NCBI RefSeq assembly: GCF_010994755.1 | Contig: NZ_WHSB02000012.1 | Span: 1 to 64,000, forward strand | Length of the DNA: 64,000 bases | Direction: 5' to 3' | Source of the DNA: Shinella lacus | GTDB lineage: Bacteria; Pseudomonadota; Alphaproteobacteria; Rhizobiales; Rhizobiaceae | Shown here: positions 17,613-25,989 of the stretch, piece after piece | Layout of the letters: each line of letters starts with the position of its first letter | How positions within the stretch are numbered: the first letter of the stretch is position 1 | Translations under genes and position numbers: made by a program | The notes under the pieces: generated by a model | The model's input: only the letters and a program-made list of their open reading frames with translations | What the model was told of the DNA's origin: nothing | The model's database searches: none

Positions 17613-18572
17613 ATGAGCCGTTTTCGTCGTCTTTTTGCTATTGCCGCGATGTCCACCGTCGCGTTCGCCGCCACTGTCGCTCAGGCGCAGGAAAAGCTGA
17701 CTGTCGCCTTCATTCCGGGCATTGCATCAGACCCGTTCTTCCTGGCGATGGAGAAGGGCGCGCGTGCCGCCGCTGAAAAACTCGGCATCGAGCTGATCTG
17801 GCAGGGCAGTGCGTCCGAATATTCGCCGCAGAGCCAGTTGCCCTTCGTCGATGCCGCATTGGCACAGGATATCGATGTCCTCATCCTCGTGCCGACCGAC
17901 CCGGATTCCTTGCAGCCGAGCGTCCAGCGCGCGGAAGCTGCGGGCATCCCGGTCATCACCGTCGATACGACCGTCACCGACCAGGCCTATCTGACGTCTC
18001 ACATCACCGGCGACAATGTCGACGGCGGCCGGCAGGCGGCCAAGACGCTTGCCGAACAGATCGGCGGGGAGGGCAAGGTCTTCATCATGTCCGGCTCGCC
18101 GAGTGCCACGACCAACACGCTGCGCGAACAGGGTTTTCGCGAGGAGCTGGCGGCGAACTATCCGAAGATCGAGATCGTCGGGCGCGAATATGCCAACAGC
18201 CAGCCGGCGAATGCGACCTCGGCCATCAACACCGTGCTGCTCAACCATCCCGACCTCGTCGGCATCTTCGCCATCGATGGCACGAGCGGTACCGGGGCGG
18301 TCGCAGCACTTCGCAACAGCAACGTGGTCGGCAAGGTGAAGCTCGTCGGCTACGACGCCTATAAGGCCCAGGTCGATGCGCTCCAGGAAGGCGTGTTCAC
18401 CGCGCTCGTCGCCCAGCAACCGGCCAGGGAGGCGGAACTGGCGCTGGAATATGCGAAGGCCAAGGTCACGGGCGAGGGGGCGGACAAGATCGAGAAATCG
18501 GTCGTCATCCCGAACGTCGTCATGACCAAGGACAATTTCGCGGAAACCGGCTCGTCCATCTATTCCGACTGA
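17613..18572 (+). CDS. Sugar ABC transporter periplasmic binding protein (RbsB-like)
   Basis: A 319-residue Peripla_BP_4 protein. The signal peptide covers residues 1-25 and ends VAQAQ. The mature protein has VAFIPGIASDPFFLAMEKG, VPTDPDSLQPSVQRAE and ITVDTTVTDQAYLTSHITGD, the hinge and ligand segments of ribose/allose-type receptors. The permease and ATPase that follow complete the importer. It differs strongly from the receptor at 9677, so the locus imports at least two related compounds. Confidence 0.92.
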   Translation: MSRFRRLFAIAAMSTVAFAATVAQAQEKLTVAFIPGIASDPFFLAMEKGARAAAEKLGIELIWQGSASEYSPQSQLPFVDAALAQDIDVLILVPTDPDSLQPSVQRAEAAGIPVITVDTTVTDQAYLTSHITGDNVDGGRQAAKTLAEQIGGEGKVFIMSGSPSATTNTLREQGFREELAANYPKIEIVGREYANSQPANATSAINTVLLNHPDLVGIFAIDGTSGTGAVAALRNSNVVGKVKLVGYDAYKAQVDALQEGVFTALVAQQPAREAELALEYAKAKVTGEGADKIEKSVVIPNVVMTKDNFAETGSSIYSD

Positions 18573-18600
18573 GCTCGGTCCTCCCAGCAAGCAAAAGAAG

Positions 18601-19605
18601 ATGTCACGCGATATGGAAGCGCAAGCCCGGCCGCATTGGCTGAAAACAGTGATGGTGAGGCAGGATGTCATCCTGCTTCTCCTCTTCTGCATCATGATCG
18701 CCGCATTCTCGGCGGCAAATCCCCGGTTCTTCTCGATCCGGGCGATGGCCAATGTGTTGCAGGACTTTTCCCCCGTGGTGTTGATGGCGATCGGCCAGAC
18801 CTTCGTCATCGCCTCGCGTGGCATCGACCTGTCCGTCGGCTCGGTCCTCGGTCTTGCCGGCGTTTCCATGGCACTGGTCATCCGCGCCGCCAATGAAGGC
18901 GGCGTCGATCCGTGGCTGGCGATCACGCTCGGCATGGCGGTGGCGATCGGTGTCGGCGTCGTCGTCGGCTTCATCAATGGCCTGCTGATCACCTATTGCC
19001 GGCTCGTTCCCTTCGTCGCCACGCTCGCAACGATGGGCGCGGCAGCCGGCATGAGCCTGGTTTTGACCGGCGGCACGCAGATCGCCGGCGCGCCAAAGGA
19101 GGTGATCCTGCTCGGCAACGCCACCTATCTCGGCGCGCTGACGGTGCCGGTCATCGCGGTCTTCGTGATCATCATACTGTCCTGGGCCTTCCTGTCGCGG
19201 GCGCGTTTCGGCCGCTGGACCTACGCGATCGGCTCCAACCCCTTTGCCGCGCGCGGTGCCGGCATTTCCGTGGATCGACATCTGATCAAGATCTACCTGA
19301 TCTCCGGTATCCTTGCAGCACTTGCCGGTGCCTTCGTCTATTTCCGCCTCGGCTCGGGATCGCCCTTGTCGGGTCGCGGCGGGGAGCTCAATGCCATCGC
19401 TGCGACCGTGATCGGCGGCGTCAGCCTGCAAGGCGGCACGGGCAAGCTCTCGGGCGTCGTGGTCGGCGCGCTGATCACCACAGCGGTTTTGAGCGGCCTC
19501 ATCCTGATCGGCGTCCAGCCCAACTGGCAGCAGATCGTCGTCGCCGCGCTGATTGCGCTCGCCGTCGGCGTGCAGGGGCTCGGTGCGAGGGGAGGCCGTC
19601 GATGA
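18601..19605 (+). CDS. Sugar ABC transporter permease (RbsC/FrcC type)
   Basis: A 334-residue membrane protein with the family segment ASRGIDLSVGSVLGLAG and the late loop IGGVSLQGGTGK. The ATG at 18601 follows a purine-rich agcaaaagaag. Its stop overlaps the ATPase start as ATGA, which implies coupled translation. It is paired with the receptor at 17613. Confidence 0.92.
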   Translation: MSRDMEAQARPHWLKTVMVRQDVILLLLFCIMIAAFSAANPRFFSIRAMANVLQDFSPVVLMAIGQTFVIASRGIDLSVGSVLGLAGVSMALVIRAANEGGVDPWLAITLGMAVAIGVGVVVGFINGLLITYCRLVPFVATLATMGAAAGMSLVLTGGTQIAGAPKEVILLGNATYLGALTVPVIAVFVIIILSWAFLSRARFGRWTYAIGSNPFAARGAGISVDRHLIKIYLISGILAALAGAFVYFRLGSGSPLSGRGGELNAIAATVIGGVSLQGGTGKLSGVVVGALITTAVLSGLILIGVQPNWQQIVVAALIALAVGVQGLGARGGRR

Positions 19606-20351
19606 CAGCGCTTTATGAAGTGCGCGGCGTGGGAAAACGCTATGGCGGCGTGGTTGCGCTCGACCACGTGGATTTCGCGTTGAATGCCGGCGAAGTCGTC
19701 GGCCTTGTCGGCGACAACGGGGCGGGCAAGTCGACGCTGGTCAAGGTGCTTTCGGGCGCCCATGAGCCGGACAGCGGCGAGATCTATCTCGACGGAGAGC
19801 GCCGCAGCTGGAAATCGCCGCACGACGCGCTCGAAGCCGGCATCGAGACGCTCTACCAGGATTCCGGCATCGCGCCGGACCTGACGGTTGCCGCCAACGT
19901 CTTTCTCGGGCGCGAGATCCTTCGCAAGGACCTGCTTGGAAGGTTCGGGTTTCTCGACGAGGCGGCGATGCGCAAGCAGGCGCATGCCGAGCTGGAGCGT
20001 GTCGGCATCGCGGTGCCGGCGACGAGCCGGCCGGTATCGCGCCTTTCCGGCGGGCAGCGCCAGGCGGTGGCGATCGGCCGGGCGGTCGCCTGGGCCAACA
20101 AGGTGATCATCCTCGACGAACCGACCAACCATCTCGGCGCCCGCCAGGCCGGCGAGGTGCTGGAAGTCATCCGACAAGCCAAAGCCAAGGGGTTCGGCGT
20201 CATCTTCATCTCACACACGCTGCCGCATGTGTTGGATGTCACCGACCGCATCACCGTGCTGCGCCTCGGCCGTGTGGTCGCTGATGCGCCCTCTTCCAGT
20301 TTCACGCCTGACAGCCTTTTGAAGGCGATTACCGGCCTTTCGCAAGCCTAG
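19602..20351 (+). CDS. Sugar ABC transporter ATP-binding protein (FrcA-like, single domain)
   Basis: A 249-residue ATPase with Walker A GDNGAGKST, signature LSGGQRQAVAIGR, Walker B VIILDEPTN and FISHTL. I chose the ATG at 19602, inside the permease stop; the open frame extends upstream but is a shadow of the permease. Like the protein at 7826 it has a single ABC domain. A hexulose-phosphate synthase-like gene begins 11 bases after its stop, so transport and metabolism are in one operon. Confidence 0.92.
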   Translation: MTALYEVRGVGKRYGGVVALDHVDFALNAGEVVGLVGDNGAGKSTLVKVLSGAHEPDSGEIYLDGERRSWKSPHDALEAGIETLYQDSGIAPDLTVAANVFLGREILRKDLLGRFGFLDEAAMRKQAHAELERVGIAVPATSRPVSRLSGGQRQAVAIGRAVAWANKVIILDEPTNHLGARQAGEVLEVIRQAKAKGFGVIFISHTLPHVLDVTDRITVLRLGRVVADAPSSSFTPDSLLKAITGLSQA

Positions 20352-20362
20352 AGGACATTTTC

Positions 20363-21022
20363 ATGCTGCTTCAAGTCGCGCTCGACAAGCCCGAGCATTT
20401 CGGAATCCTGCCCGCCCTCAGAGGCGTGGCTGATATCATCGAGGTGGGTACGCCGGTTCTCAAACGCTTCGGCGTGGCCGCGATCACCACGGTGCGCGAA
20501 CTGTGCCCGGACGTGCCCGTGCTTGCCGACACCAAGACCGTCGATGGCGGCGCCTTCGAGGCCAACATGGTCTTCAGCGCCGGCGCGTCCTTCATGACGG
20601 TGCTGTCTTGCGCCTCGCAAGCCACTTTCGAGGCCGTTGGCGCCGTTGCCACCACTTTCGGCGCAAATGTCATCATCGATACGATTACCGAGTCCGGCAA
20701 GCCTGTTCTGCTGCGCCCCGATATCTGCCTACCGGAAAGTTTCGCCTATGTTGCCGTGCATTCGCCGACCGACGCACGGCTCGCGGGCGATACCTCGACC
20801 AGCCATATCGAAGCCGTCGCGGCCATGCACGCGCGTGGCTTCCGCGTGTCGCTTGCCGGCGGAATCGGCCCGGCGACGCTTGACGCCGTCATTGCGGTCA
20901 AACCCGAAATTCTGGTGGTCGGCAGTGCGATCACCGAATCTGACAATCCAGGAAAGGTAGCATCATGGATCAAGGAACGTCTGCCCGAGCCGGAGCTTGG
21001 CTGGCCGTGGGACAGGAAATAA
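20363..21022 (+). CDS. hxlA: 3-hexulose-6-phosphate synthase-like protein (OMPDC superfamily)
   Basis: A 219-residue protein of the orotidine-phosphate decarboxylase suprafamily, in the hexulose-phosphate synthase branch. Residues 1-34 read like HPS (LQVALDK, DIIEVGTPVLKRFG). The metal and proton-transfer motif DTKTVD is at residues 56-61, and AGGIGPATLDAV is the phosphate loop. HPS condenses formaldehyde with ribulose-5-P, or cleaves 3-hexulose-6-P in reverse. 3-keto-L-gulonate-6-P decarboxylase is the close alternative, but the directly following isomerase argues for a hexulose-6-P substrate. Confidence 0.78.
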   Translation: MLLQVALDKPEHFGILPALRGVADIIEVGTPVLKRFGVAAITTVRELCPDVPVLADTKTVDGGAFEANMVFSAGASFMTVLSCASQATFEAVGAVATTFGANVIIDTITESGKPVLLRPDICLPESFAYVAVHSPTDARLAGDTSTSHIEAVAAMHARGFRVSLAGGIGPATLDAVIAVKPEILVVGSAITESDNPGKVASWIKERLPEPELGWPWDRK

Positions 21023-21513
21023 CCGAACTGCTGGAGCGCATCGATCCGGCCGCCTTCGCGGCGGTCGTGGAGGCCTTTGGAGATCCCAGCCGGCGATGGT
21101 TCTTTTCCGGCCAGGGCCGTTCGGGGCTCGCCGCCCAGATGTCCGCCATGCGCTTCATGCATCTCGGCCGAAACGTGCATTTCGTCGGCGAGGTGACGGG
21201 GCCGTCCATCCGCAAGGGCGACGGGCTGCTCATCATCTCTGGGTCCGGCGAGACGCCCGTCAGCCTGAGCTACGCAAAGATCGCAAAGGCCGAGGGTGCC
21301 ACGGTGGTGACCCTGACGCACAAGCCGAAGGGCTCGCTTTCGCAGATCGCCGACGTCGTCCTGCCGGTGCCGGTCGTGGAGACCGCGCAGTTCGGTGGCA
21401 GCCTGTTCGAGCAGACGAGCCTGCTGCTGCTGGATGCCGTGGTGCTGGAAATGGCGCGCGCGCTGCCGGATGCCCATGCCACAATGTCTTACAGGCACAC
21501 CAATCTCCAGTGA
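20965..21513 (+). CDS. hxlB: 6-phospho-3-hexuloisomerase (SIS domain)
   Basis: A 182-residue SIS-domain protein matching 6-phospho-3-hexuloisomerase along its length: GQGRSGLAAQMSAMRFMHLG, VTGPSIRKGDGLLIISGSGET and the terminal SYRHTNLQ, where the family has ERHxNLE. PHI converts D-arabino-3-hexulose-6-P to fructose-6-P. The ATG at 20965 has a good site (aggaaagg, 7 bases upstream) but overlaps the synthase gene by 58 bp; a GTG at 21007 is an alternative start nearer the usual N-terminus. Confidence 0.87.
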   Translation: MDQGTSARAGAWLAVGQEITELLERIDPAAFAAVVEAFGDPSRRWFFSGQGRSGLAAQMSAMRFMHLGRNVHFVGEVTGPSIRKGDGLLIISGSGETPVSLSYAKIAKAEGATVVTLTHKPKGSLSQIADVVLPVPVVETAQFGGSLFEQTSLLLLDAVVLEMARALPDAHATMSYRHTNLQ

Positions 21514-21520
21514 GCGCCGG

Positions 21521-22402
21521 ATGCATTCCATCGTCACGATAGGTGACTGTATCATCGACGAAATCCGCTTCGAGACCGAGGACCCGCGTCGCTTCGCCGG
21601 CGGCGCGGGCCTCAATCTCGCGGCCGGCGTCGCAAAGCTGGGCTTACCCTCGACCCTCGTCACGCGTGTGGGGCAGGACCGGGACGGTTACTATCTCCGG
21701 CGCTACGCCCGCGATCGGGCTGTGCGCATCATCAATACGCCCAGCGTCGATCCGACCGGCGTTGTGACCTCGACCCGGAAGAATGGCGAGCCGAGCTATG
21801 CTTTCGGCCCCGCAATGTTCCGGCGCCGCATCCTGTTCGACGTGGCGGTGAGCGACGCGCTCGCCGACGCCAGCGTCGTCGCCGTCAACTCGTTTCCGTT
21901 CGACAATGCCGTACAGGCGGCCGCACTTGCTGCGGCATTCCAAAGTACGCCCCGCATCCGCATCGTCGATCCCAATCCGCGCCCGCGCCTGATCCCGGAC
22001 ATTGCACGCTATCGGCAGGGCTTCGAGGCGCTGCTGCCGACGGCGTCTCTGGTCAAGCTCAGCGATGAGGACTTGCAGGTGCTCTACGATGCGGACTGGC
22101 AGAAGGTTGCCTCGCATCTCTTCGAGCTTGGCGCCGAGACGCTGCTCTTTTCACATGGCGCACAGGGTGCTCGGGTGGTCGAGCGATCGGGCCTTGCCGT
22201 CCATGTGCCGGTGGTCGAGTTGCCAAGCCCGATCGTCGACACGATGGGGGCAGGCGATGCGACGCTCGCCAGTGTCATCGCATCGCTGGCCCGAAACGGC
22301 CGGCCGCAATCCGCGTCGAAGTGGCAGGCCTGCCTTTCTGAGGCCATGGTTGTGGCGGCGGCGACCTGCCGGCAGGCCGGAGCCGAGCTTGTTCTGCCCT
22401 AA
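21521..22402 (+). CDS. PfkB-family carbohydrate kinase
   Basis: A 293-residue ribokinase-like kinase. The substrate-side glycine motif reads FAGGAGLNLAAGVAKLG and the PfkB signature with the catalytic Asp is VDTMGAGDATLASV. I chose the ATG at 21521, 7 bases after the isomerase stop. Its place next to the HPS/PHI pair suggests that it phosphorylates a hexulose or related keto-sugar before isomerisation. Several residues differ from fructokinases, so the substrate stays open. Confidence 0.87.
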   Translation: MHSIVTIGDCIIDEIRFETEDPRRFAGGAGLNLAAGVAKLGLPSTLVTRVGQDRDGYYLRRYARDRAVRIINTPSVDPTGVVTSTRKNGEPSYAFGPAMFRRRILFDVAVSDALADASVVAVNSFPFDNAVQAAALAAAFQSTPRIRIVDPNPRPRLIPDIARYRQGFEALLPTASLVKLSDEDLQVLYDADWQKVASHLFELGAETLLFSHGAQGARVVERSGLAVHVPVVELPSPIVDTMGAGDATLASVIASLARNGRPQSASKWQACLSEAMVVAAATCRQAGAELVLP

Positions 22403-22491
22403 TCGTTTGGTCGGCGATTGTGTCGATATTCCACGCGCAGACGCACTTATGTTGTGCTATCGCAGCCGCAAGCGGCAAGAGGGGGACAGGC

Positions 22492-23553
22492 ATGGCGCAA
22501 GCGCCGATCGACAAGGCGGCAAGGCTGATCGACGTTGCCGAACGGGCCAATGTCTCGCGCGCCACCGCTGCGCGCGTGCTCGGTGGGTACGGGCTGGTGA
22601 CGGAGGTGACGCGTCAGCGCGTCATGGCAGCAGCCAACGAACTAAATTACCGCGTCAACGAATTGGCGCGCTCCATGCGCTCCGGGCGTACGTTGACGAT
22701 CGGCGTCGTCGTCGCCGATATCGCCAACTCCTTCTTCAACAGCGCGATCCGAGCCATCATTGAAACGGCGTCGCGGGCGGGTTACCAGATCCTCGTTTTG
22801 AACACGGATGACGATATCGAGCGCGAGCGCAATGCCGTGCGGGTACTGATTGAGAAGCGAGTGGATGGCCTAATCGTCGTGCCTTCTTCACCGGATGAAA
22901 TCGACCATCTGCTGGTCGAAAGCGAGCCGGAAGTGCCGGTTGTGCTGCTCGACCGCGACGTCAATTCCAGCAAGATCGATTTTGTGACGACGGACGACTT
23001 TGAAGCCGCACATACTGCAATCCTGCAATTTGCCAGCGTTGGCCATAACCGGATCGGGCTGCTTGTCGCGACCGCGAATGTAGAGACTCACAGCAGCACC
23101 ATGCCAGCGCAGGTCGTGACAACAGTACGCAACCGCGTCTGTGGTGCAGAGATGGCGCTTACCGAATGCGGACTTGAGATTCGGTCGGAGTGGATCCGCT
23201 ACAGCCAAAGCAATATGGACATTGCGCGTGAGGCGGCGATCAACATTCTCAGCCAAGAGACGAGGCCAACGGCCATTCTGGCAACGAACGAGGAAATGGC
23301 GCTTGCCGTGGTATCGGCGGCTGGCGACCTCGGCCTTACCATCGGTGTGGATCTCTCGATCATAGGGTTCGACGATGTTCCCTGGGCGCGTGTTTTCAAC
23401 CCACCGCTCTCTGTAATACGTCGGCCAGTCGCACAACTGGGTGCGATGGCGGTGGAATTCCTTTTGAAGAAGATTGAAGATCCCACCGTTCGCCGCTCTC
23501 AAAAACTACCGGCGGAACTTGTAGCGCGCCGATCAGTCGGGCCACCTCCGTAA
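22492..23553 (+). CDS. LacI-family transcriptional regulator
   Basis: A 353-residue LacI/GalR regulator. The helix-turn-helix reads LIDVAERANVSRATAARVLGG, followed by the hinge VNELARSMRSGRT and a periplasmic-binding-like effector domain (IGVVVADIANSFFNSAI to IIGFDDVPWARVFNPPL). The ATG at 22492 has gagggggac upstream; an earlier in-frame start at 22420 would add an unusual leader. It closes the sugar locus and probably controls the second transporter and HPS/PHI operon. No matching palindrome was found by eye. Confidence 0.9.
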   Translation: MAQAPIDKAARLIDVAERANVSRATAARVLGGYGLVTEVTRQRVMAAANELNYRVNELARSMRSGRTLTIGVVVADIANSFFNSAIRAIIETASRAGYQILVLNTDDDIERERNAVRVLIEKRVDGLIVVPSSPDEIDHLLVESEPEVPVVLLDRDVNSSKIDFVTTDDFEAAHTAILQFASVGHNRIGLLVATANVETHSSTMPAQVVTTVRNRVCGAEMALTECGLEIRSEWIRYSQSNMDIAREAAINILSQETRPTAILATNEEMALAVVSAAGDLGLTIGVDLSIIGFDDVPWARVFNPPLSVIRRPVAQLGAMAVEFLLKKIEDPTVRRSQKLPAELVARRSVGPPP

Positions 23554-23938
23554 GCACGCGAATTGGTGGTCTCGCCACAGGCGGCCGAGAATGCGCGCTT
23601 CGGAACTCCGATCCGCGCGAAACATCAGGTCCCTTTTTATTGAGAACATGTCGCGGTAAAGCATCGACGCGCGCTGGATTGTAGAGACATTCCAGGCGCT
23701 CGCGCATCAAAAGCGCCACGTTTTACGAATGTGGCGCTGCAAAATCGAGCAGGAGCGCCTCCGCTCTAAGCGATAGTAGCCCAGTCGACGGCACGGGCGC
23801 CACCGCCCTTGCCGTCGGCCTCGCCCCCGGCGCATGGCATTCCCTCGATTTGTCGCTGACGACGAGTTCGAACACCCGAAACTCCTTTGGCTTCCGTGCG
23901 TTACTGGACTGTTAGAATGACGGACGGAACGGGCAGGC
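23554..23938. other. Intergenic, no clear gene
   Basis: About 385 bases. On the minus strand around 23770-23880 two short overlapping frames (GTG TTC GAA CTC and ATG CCA TGC GCC) look like one small gene broken by a frameshift, but neither has a recognisable family. No terminator or RNA gene was seen. Confidence 0.35.
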
Positions 23939-24904
23939 ATGAAAGCAGATTCTGGAGCGACCGATCCGAAAGGGCGCAACGCGGACGCACCTGGCGAAAT
24001 CCCCGCGCTGGGACTTCGCGATGTGGCATGGCGGCTCTATGACAGCCTCGCCTCTGACCGGATCCTGTTGATCTCAGCCGGCGTGACTTTCTATCTGCTT
24101 CTGTCGATCTTTCCCGCCATCAGCGTGTTCGTATCGCTCTATGGGCTGGTCGCCGATCCCGCATCTGTCATCGACCGCTTGTCCTTCTTCGGGTCGGCTA
24201 TGCCGGAACAGGCATTTGAACTGATCCTTGGGCAATTGCGGAGCCTGACCTCTGCGCCGCCGGCGAGCCTTTCCCTGACATTGCTCGGCAGTCTCGCGAT
24301 TGCACTTTGGTCCGCCAACGCCGGGCTGAAGGCGCTGTTCGAGGCGATGAACGTCGCCTATGGTGAGAACGAGAAACGCGGCTTGATCCGGCTGAACCTC
24401 ACCTCCCTTTTCTTCACATTCGCCAGTCTTGCTCTAGTCGTGTTAATCATCACGCTTGCTGGCGTCGTTCCGGCGATCCTGAACTACCTCTGGCTCGGTA
24501 GATGGACAGAACTGATCATCCGCCTGGCGCGTTGGCCGCTGCTGCTGGCGTTGATCGGCGCCGCGATCACAGCGCTCTATCGACTTGGACCAAGCCGGGA
24601 ACCCGCAAAGCTGCGTTGGCTGAGTTGGGGCGCGGTCTTCTCGACTTTCGCTTGGCTTGCTGCCGCCCTCGCCATCACTTTCTATCTCGGGCACATCGCC
24701 GACTACAACGCAACCTACGGTGCTCTAGGCGCCTCGATCGGCTTCATGGTCTGGGTATGGGTATCCGTTATCATCGTCATCCTCGGCGCTGAACTCAACG
24801 CCGAACTAGAACACCAGACGGCACGCGACAGCACCACCGGTCCGCCGCAGGAGATGGGTCGCCGCGGGGCGTACATGGCCGACACGATCGGCGAGGAGGC
24901 CTGA
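23939..24904 (+). CDS. YihY/BrkB family inner-membrane protein
   Basis: A 321-residue protein of the Virul_fac_BrkB (YihY) family. It begins with a polar N-terminus (about 45 residues) and has about six membrane helices. The family pattern is clear: LISAGVTFYLLLSIFPAI, ALWSANAGLKALFEAMNVAYGE and the glycine-rich last segment ATYGALGASIGFMVWVWVS. Its function is not settled (it was once proposed as RNase BN). It stands alone; in rhizobia such genes often lie among stress-related loci, and remnants of such genes follow here. Confidence 0.9.
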   Translation: MKADSGATDPKGRNADAPGEIPALGLRDVAWRLYDSLASDRILLISAGVTFYLLLSIFPAISVFVSLYGLVADPASVIDRLSFFGSAMPEQAFELILGQLRSLTSAPPASLSLTLLGSLAIALWSANAGLKALFEAMNVAYGENEKRGLIRLNLTSLFFTFASLALVVLIITLAGVVPAILNYLWLGRWTELIIRLARWPLLLALIGAAITALYRLGPSREPAKLRWLSWGAVFSTFAWLAAALAITFYLGHIADYNATYGALGASIGFMVWVWVSVIIVILGAELNAELEHQTARDSTTGPPQEMGRRGAYMADTIGEEA

Positions 24905-25044
24905 TCAGTTATGAAAGACCAGGACCTTACAATCCGCGCTACCTGTACGGATCTCGTGTATGGATTGAAACAGCATGAGCAAAATCCTTAGGGGGACGAT
25001 GTTCGTTCCCGGAGGCTTCGGATATCCCAATAGACGACAGTTCC

Positions 25045-25172
25045 GCGTCCGCCTGATCGATCCGCGCGACGTCGCGCCGATGGTGGTCTTCCTCGCCTCC
25101 GACGAAGCGCGCATGGCGTCTTGCGGCACCTACTCGATAGCCGCCGGGTACAGCGCCAACATCCTGAGCTGA
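25045..25172 (+). pseudogene. Short-chain dehydrogenase, C-terminal fragment
   Basis: About 42 codons ending at 25172 resemble the tail of an SDR oxidoreductase: DPRDVAPMVVFLASDEARM followed by SCGTYSIAAGYSAN, where SDR proteins have ITGQ...VDGG. The Rossmann motif, YxxxK site and the other 200 residues are missing. An ATG at 24975 opens the frame but has no SDR likeness. I read it as a remnant. Confidence 0.55.
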
Positions 25173-25200
25173 CGAGCGTGCAGGTGCAGTTTTTGTAACT

Positions 25201-25329
25201 CTAGAACGGCGAGGCCGTCAGCAGCACCGCGACGGGCACGCTGATCACCGACGCGGTTAGCGCTATCATCGATACCGACTTGATCAATTGCGCCCGCCGC
25301 GCACGGCCCGCATCCCATTCATACGCCAT
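25201..25329 (-). CDS. Small membrane protein (42 aa), unknown
   Basis: From the ATG at 25329 to the TAG at 25201-25203 there are 42 codons. A ggaggac ribosome site lies 6 bases upstream. The peptide begins MAYEWDAGRARRAQLIKS, positively charged, followed by one hydrophobic segment of about 20 residues (VSMIALTASVISVPVAVLL), so a single-pass inner-membrane protein with its N-terminus in the cytoplasm is likely. I do not know a family for it. The clean ribosome site and charge pattern argue that it is real. Confidence 0.5.
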   Translation of the reverse strand: MAYEWDAGRARRAQLIKSVSMIALTASVISVPVAVLLTASPF

Positions 25330-25501
25330 ACTCGTGTCCTCCGGGCGAGCAATGAAGCATTCGCGCCGTCAGGAGTCCAGCCCGCTCTTGCGGCTCCACA
25401 GGAGGGGAAAATCGCTATAATCAGGTCCGGCGTTGCCAGCGACGAAACCTACCGGCAGAAGCGGCGTTGTCTGGTCTATGGCAACTCATTCCAAGGTGAC
25501 G

Positions 25502-25729
25502 ATGGTGAACCAAGGCACGACAACGACAGACGGTGAGCTGCACAGCATCATCGATGAGAAGTTGACCGCTTTCATGCGCGAGATGCAGGAGGCTGGCTGG
25601 GGCGCCGAGGACGTCGCCTTCGCGATTGACGTCGTCTTGAGGGAAAGGTGGATCGATCGGGCCCTGGCGCATCGGGCCGCCCGCGAAGAGCTCCCGAAAG
25701 ACTTTGTCTCCGATGGAAATGAAGGCTGA
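25502..25729 (+). CDS. Hypothetical protein (75 aa)
   Basis: The start at 25502 (MVNQGTTTTDGELH) has aaggtg 4 bases upstream; the frame is open further to 25433. The protein is acidic and mostly helical: IIDEKLTAFMREMQEAGW, then EDVAFAIDVVLRERWIDRA. It looks like the small helical proteins common in rhizobial stress regions, but I recognise no family. The next small gene starts 30 bases downstream in the same direction. Confidence 0.55.
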   Translation: MVNQGTTTTDGELHSIIDEKLTAFMREMQEAGWGAEDVAFAIDVVLRERWIDRALAHRAAREELPKDFVSDGNEG

Positions 25730-25759
25730 TCCATCTCGGCGCATTCGAAAGGAATGATC

Positions 25760-25966
25760 ATGGCGACAAGGTTTCAGGTTATCGCGCTGAGCTCGGTGGA
25801 CCCCTTCGGAGAGGACCGGCGTGACGAGCCGACACTGCTCTACCCCGACGCGTTGAAAACCGCGCAAGCGTTGAAGGCTCAGGGAAAGGCGTTTCGCGTC
25901 TTTACAGATGGAGTTTCGACCGACGACCAGTGGCGCGCGTTCCGCGAGCTCGGCGGCGTGGAATAG
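25760..25966 (+). CDS. Hypothetical protein (68 aa)
   Basis: The start is ATG at 25760 (MATRFQVIALSS) or 25754, with aaagga upstream. The sequence has a strand-like start, then a helix (YPDALKTAQALKAQGKAFRVFT), and ends REL GGVE. It follows the gene at 25502 and is convergent with the one at 25990. Function unknown. Confidence 0.5.
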   Translation: MATRFQVIALSSVDPFGEDRRDEPTLLYPDALKTAQALKAQGKAFRVFTDGVSTDDQWRAFRELGGVE

Positions 25967-25989
25967 CTGACGTTCCATCGCTTGCGGTA

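Noticed and set aside
20363-21022. Reading the synthase as 3-keto-L-gulonate-6-P decarboxylase
   Set aside because: Possible within the superfamily, but the adjacent gene is a 6-phospho-3-hexuloisomerase and the N-terminus reads like hexulose-phosphate synthase; kept only as an alternative.
23770-23880. Possible frameshifted small gene on the minus strand
   Set aside because: Two short frames could be joined by a shift, but without homologues this cannot be supported.
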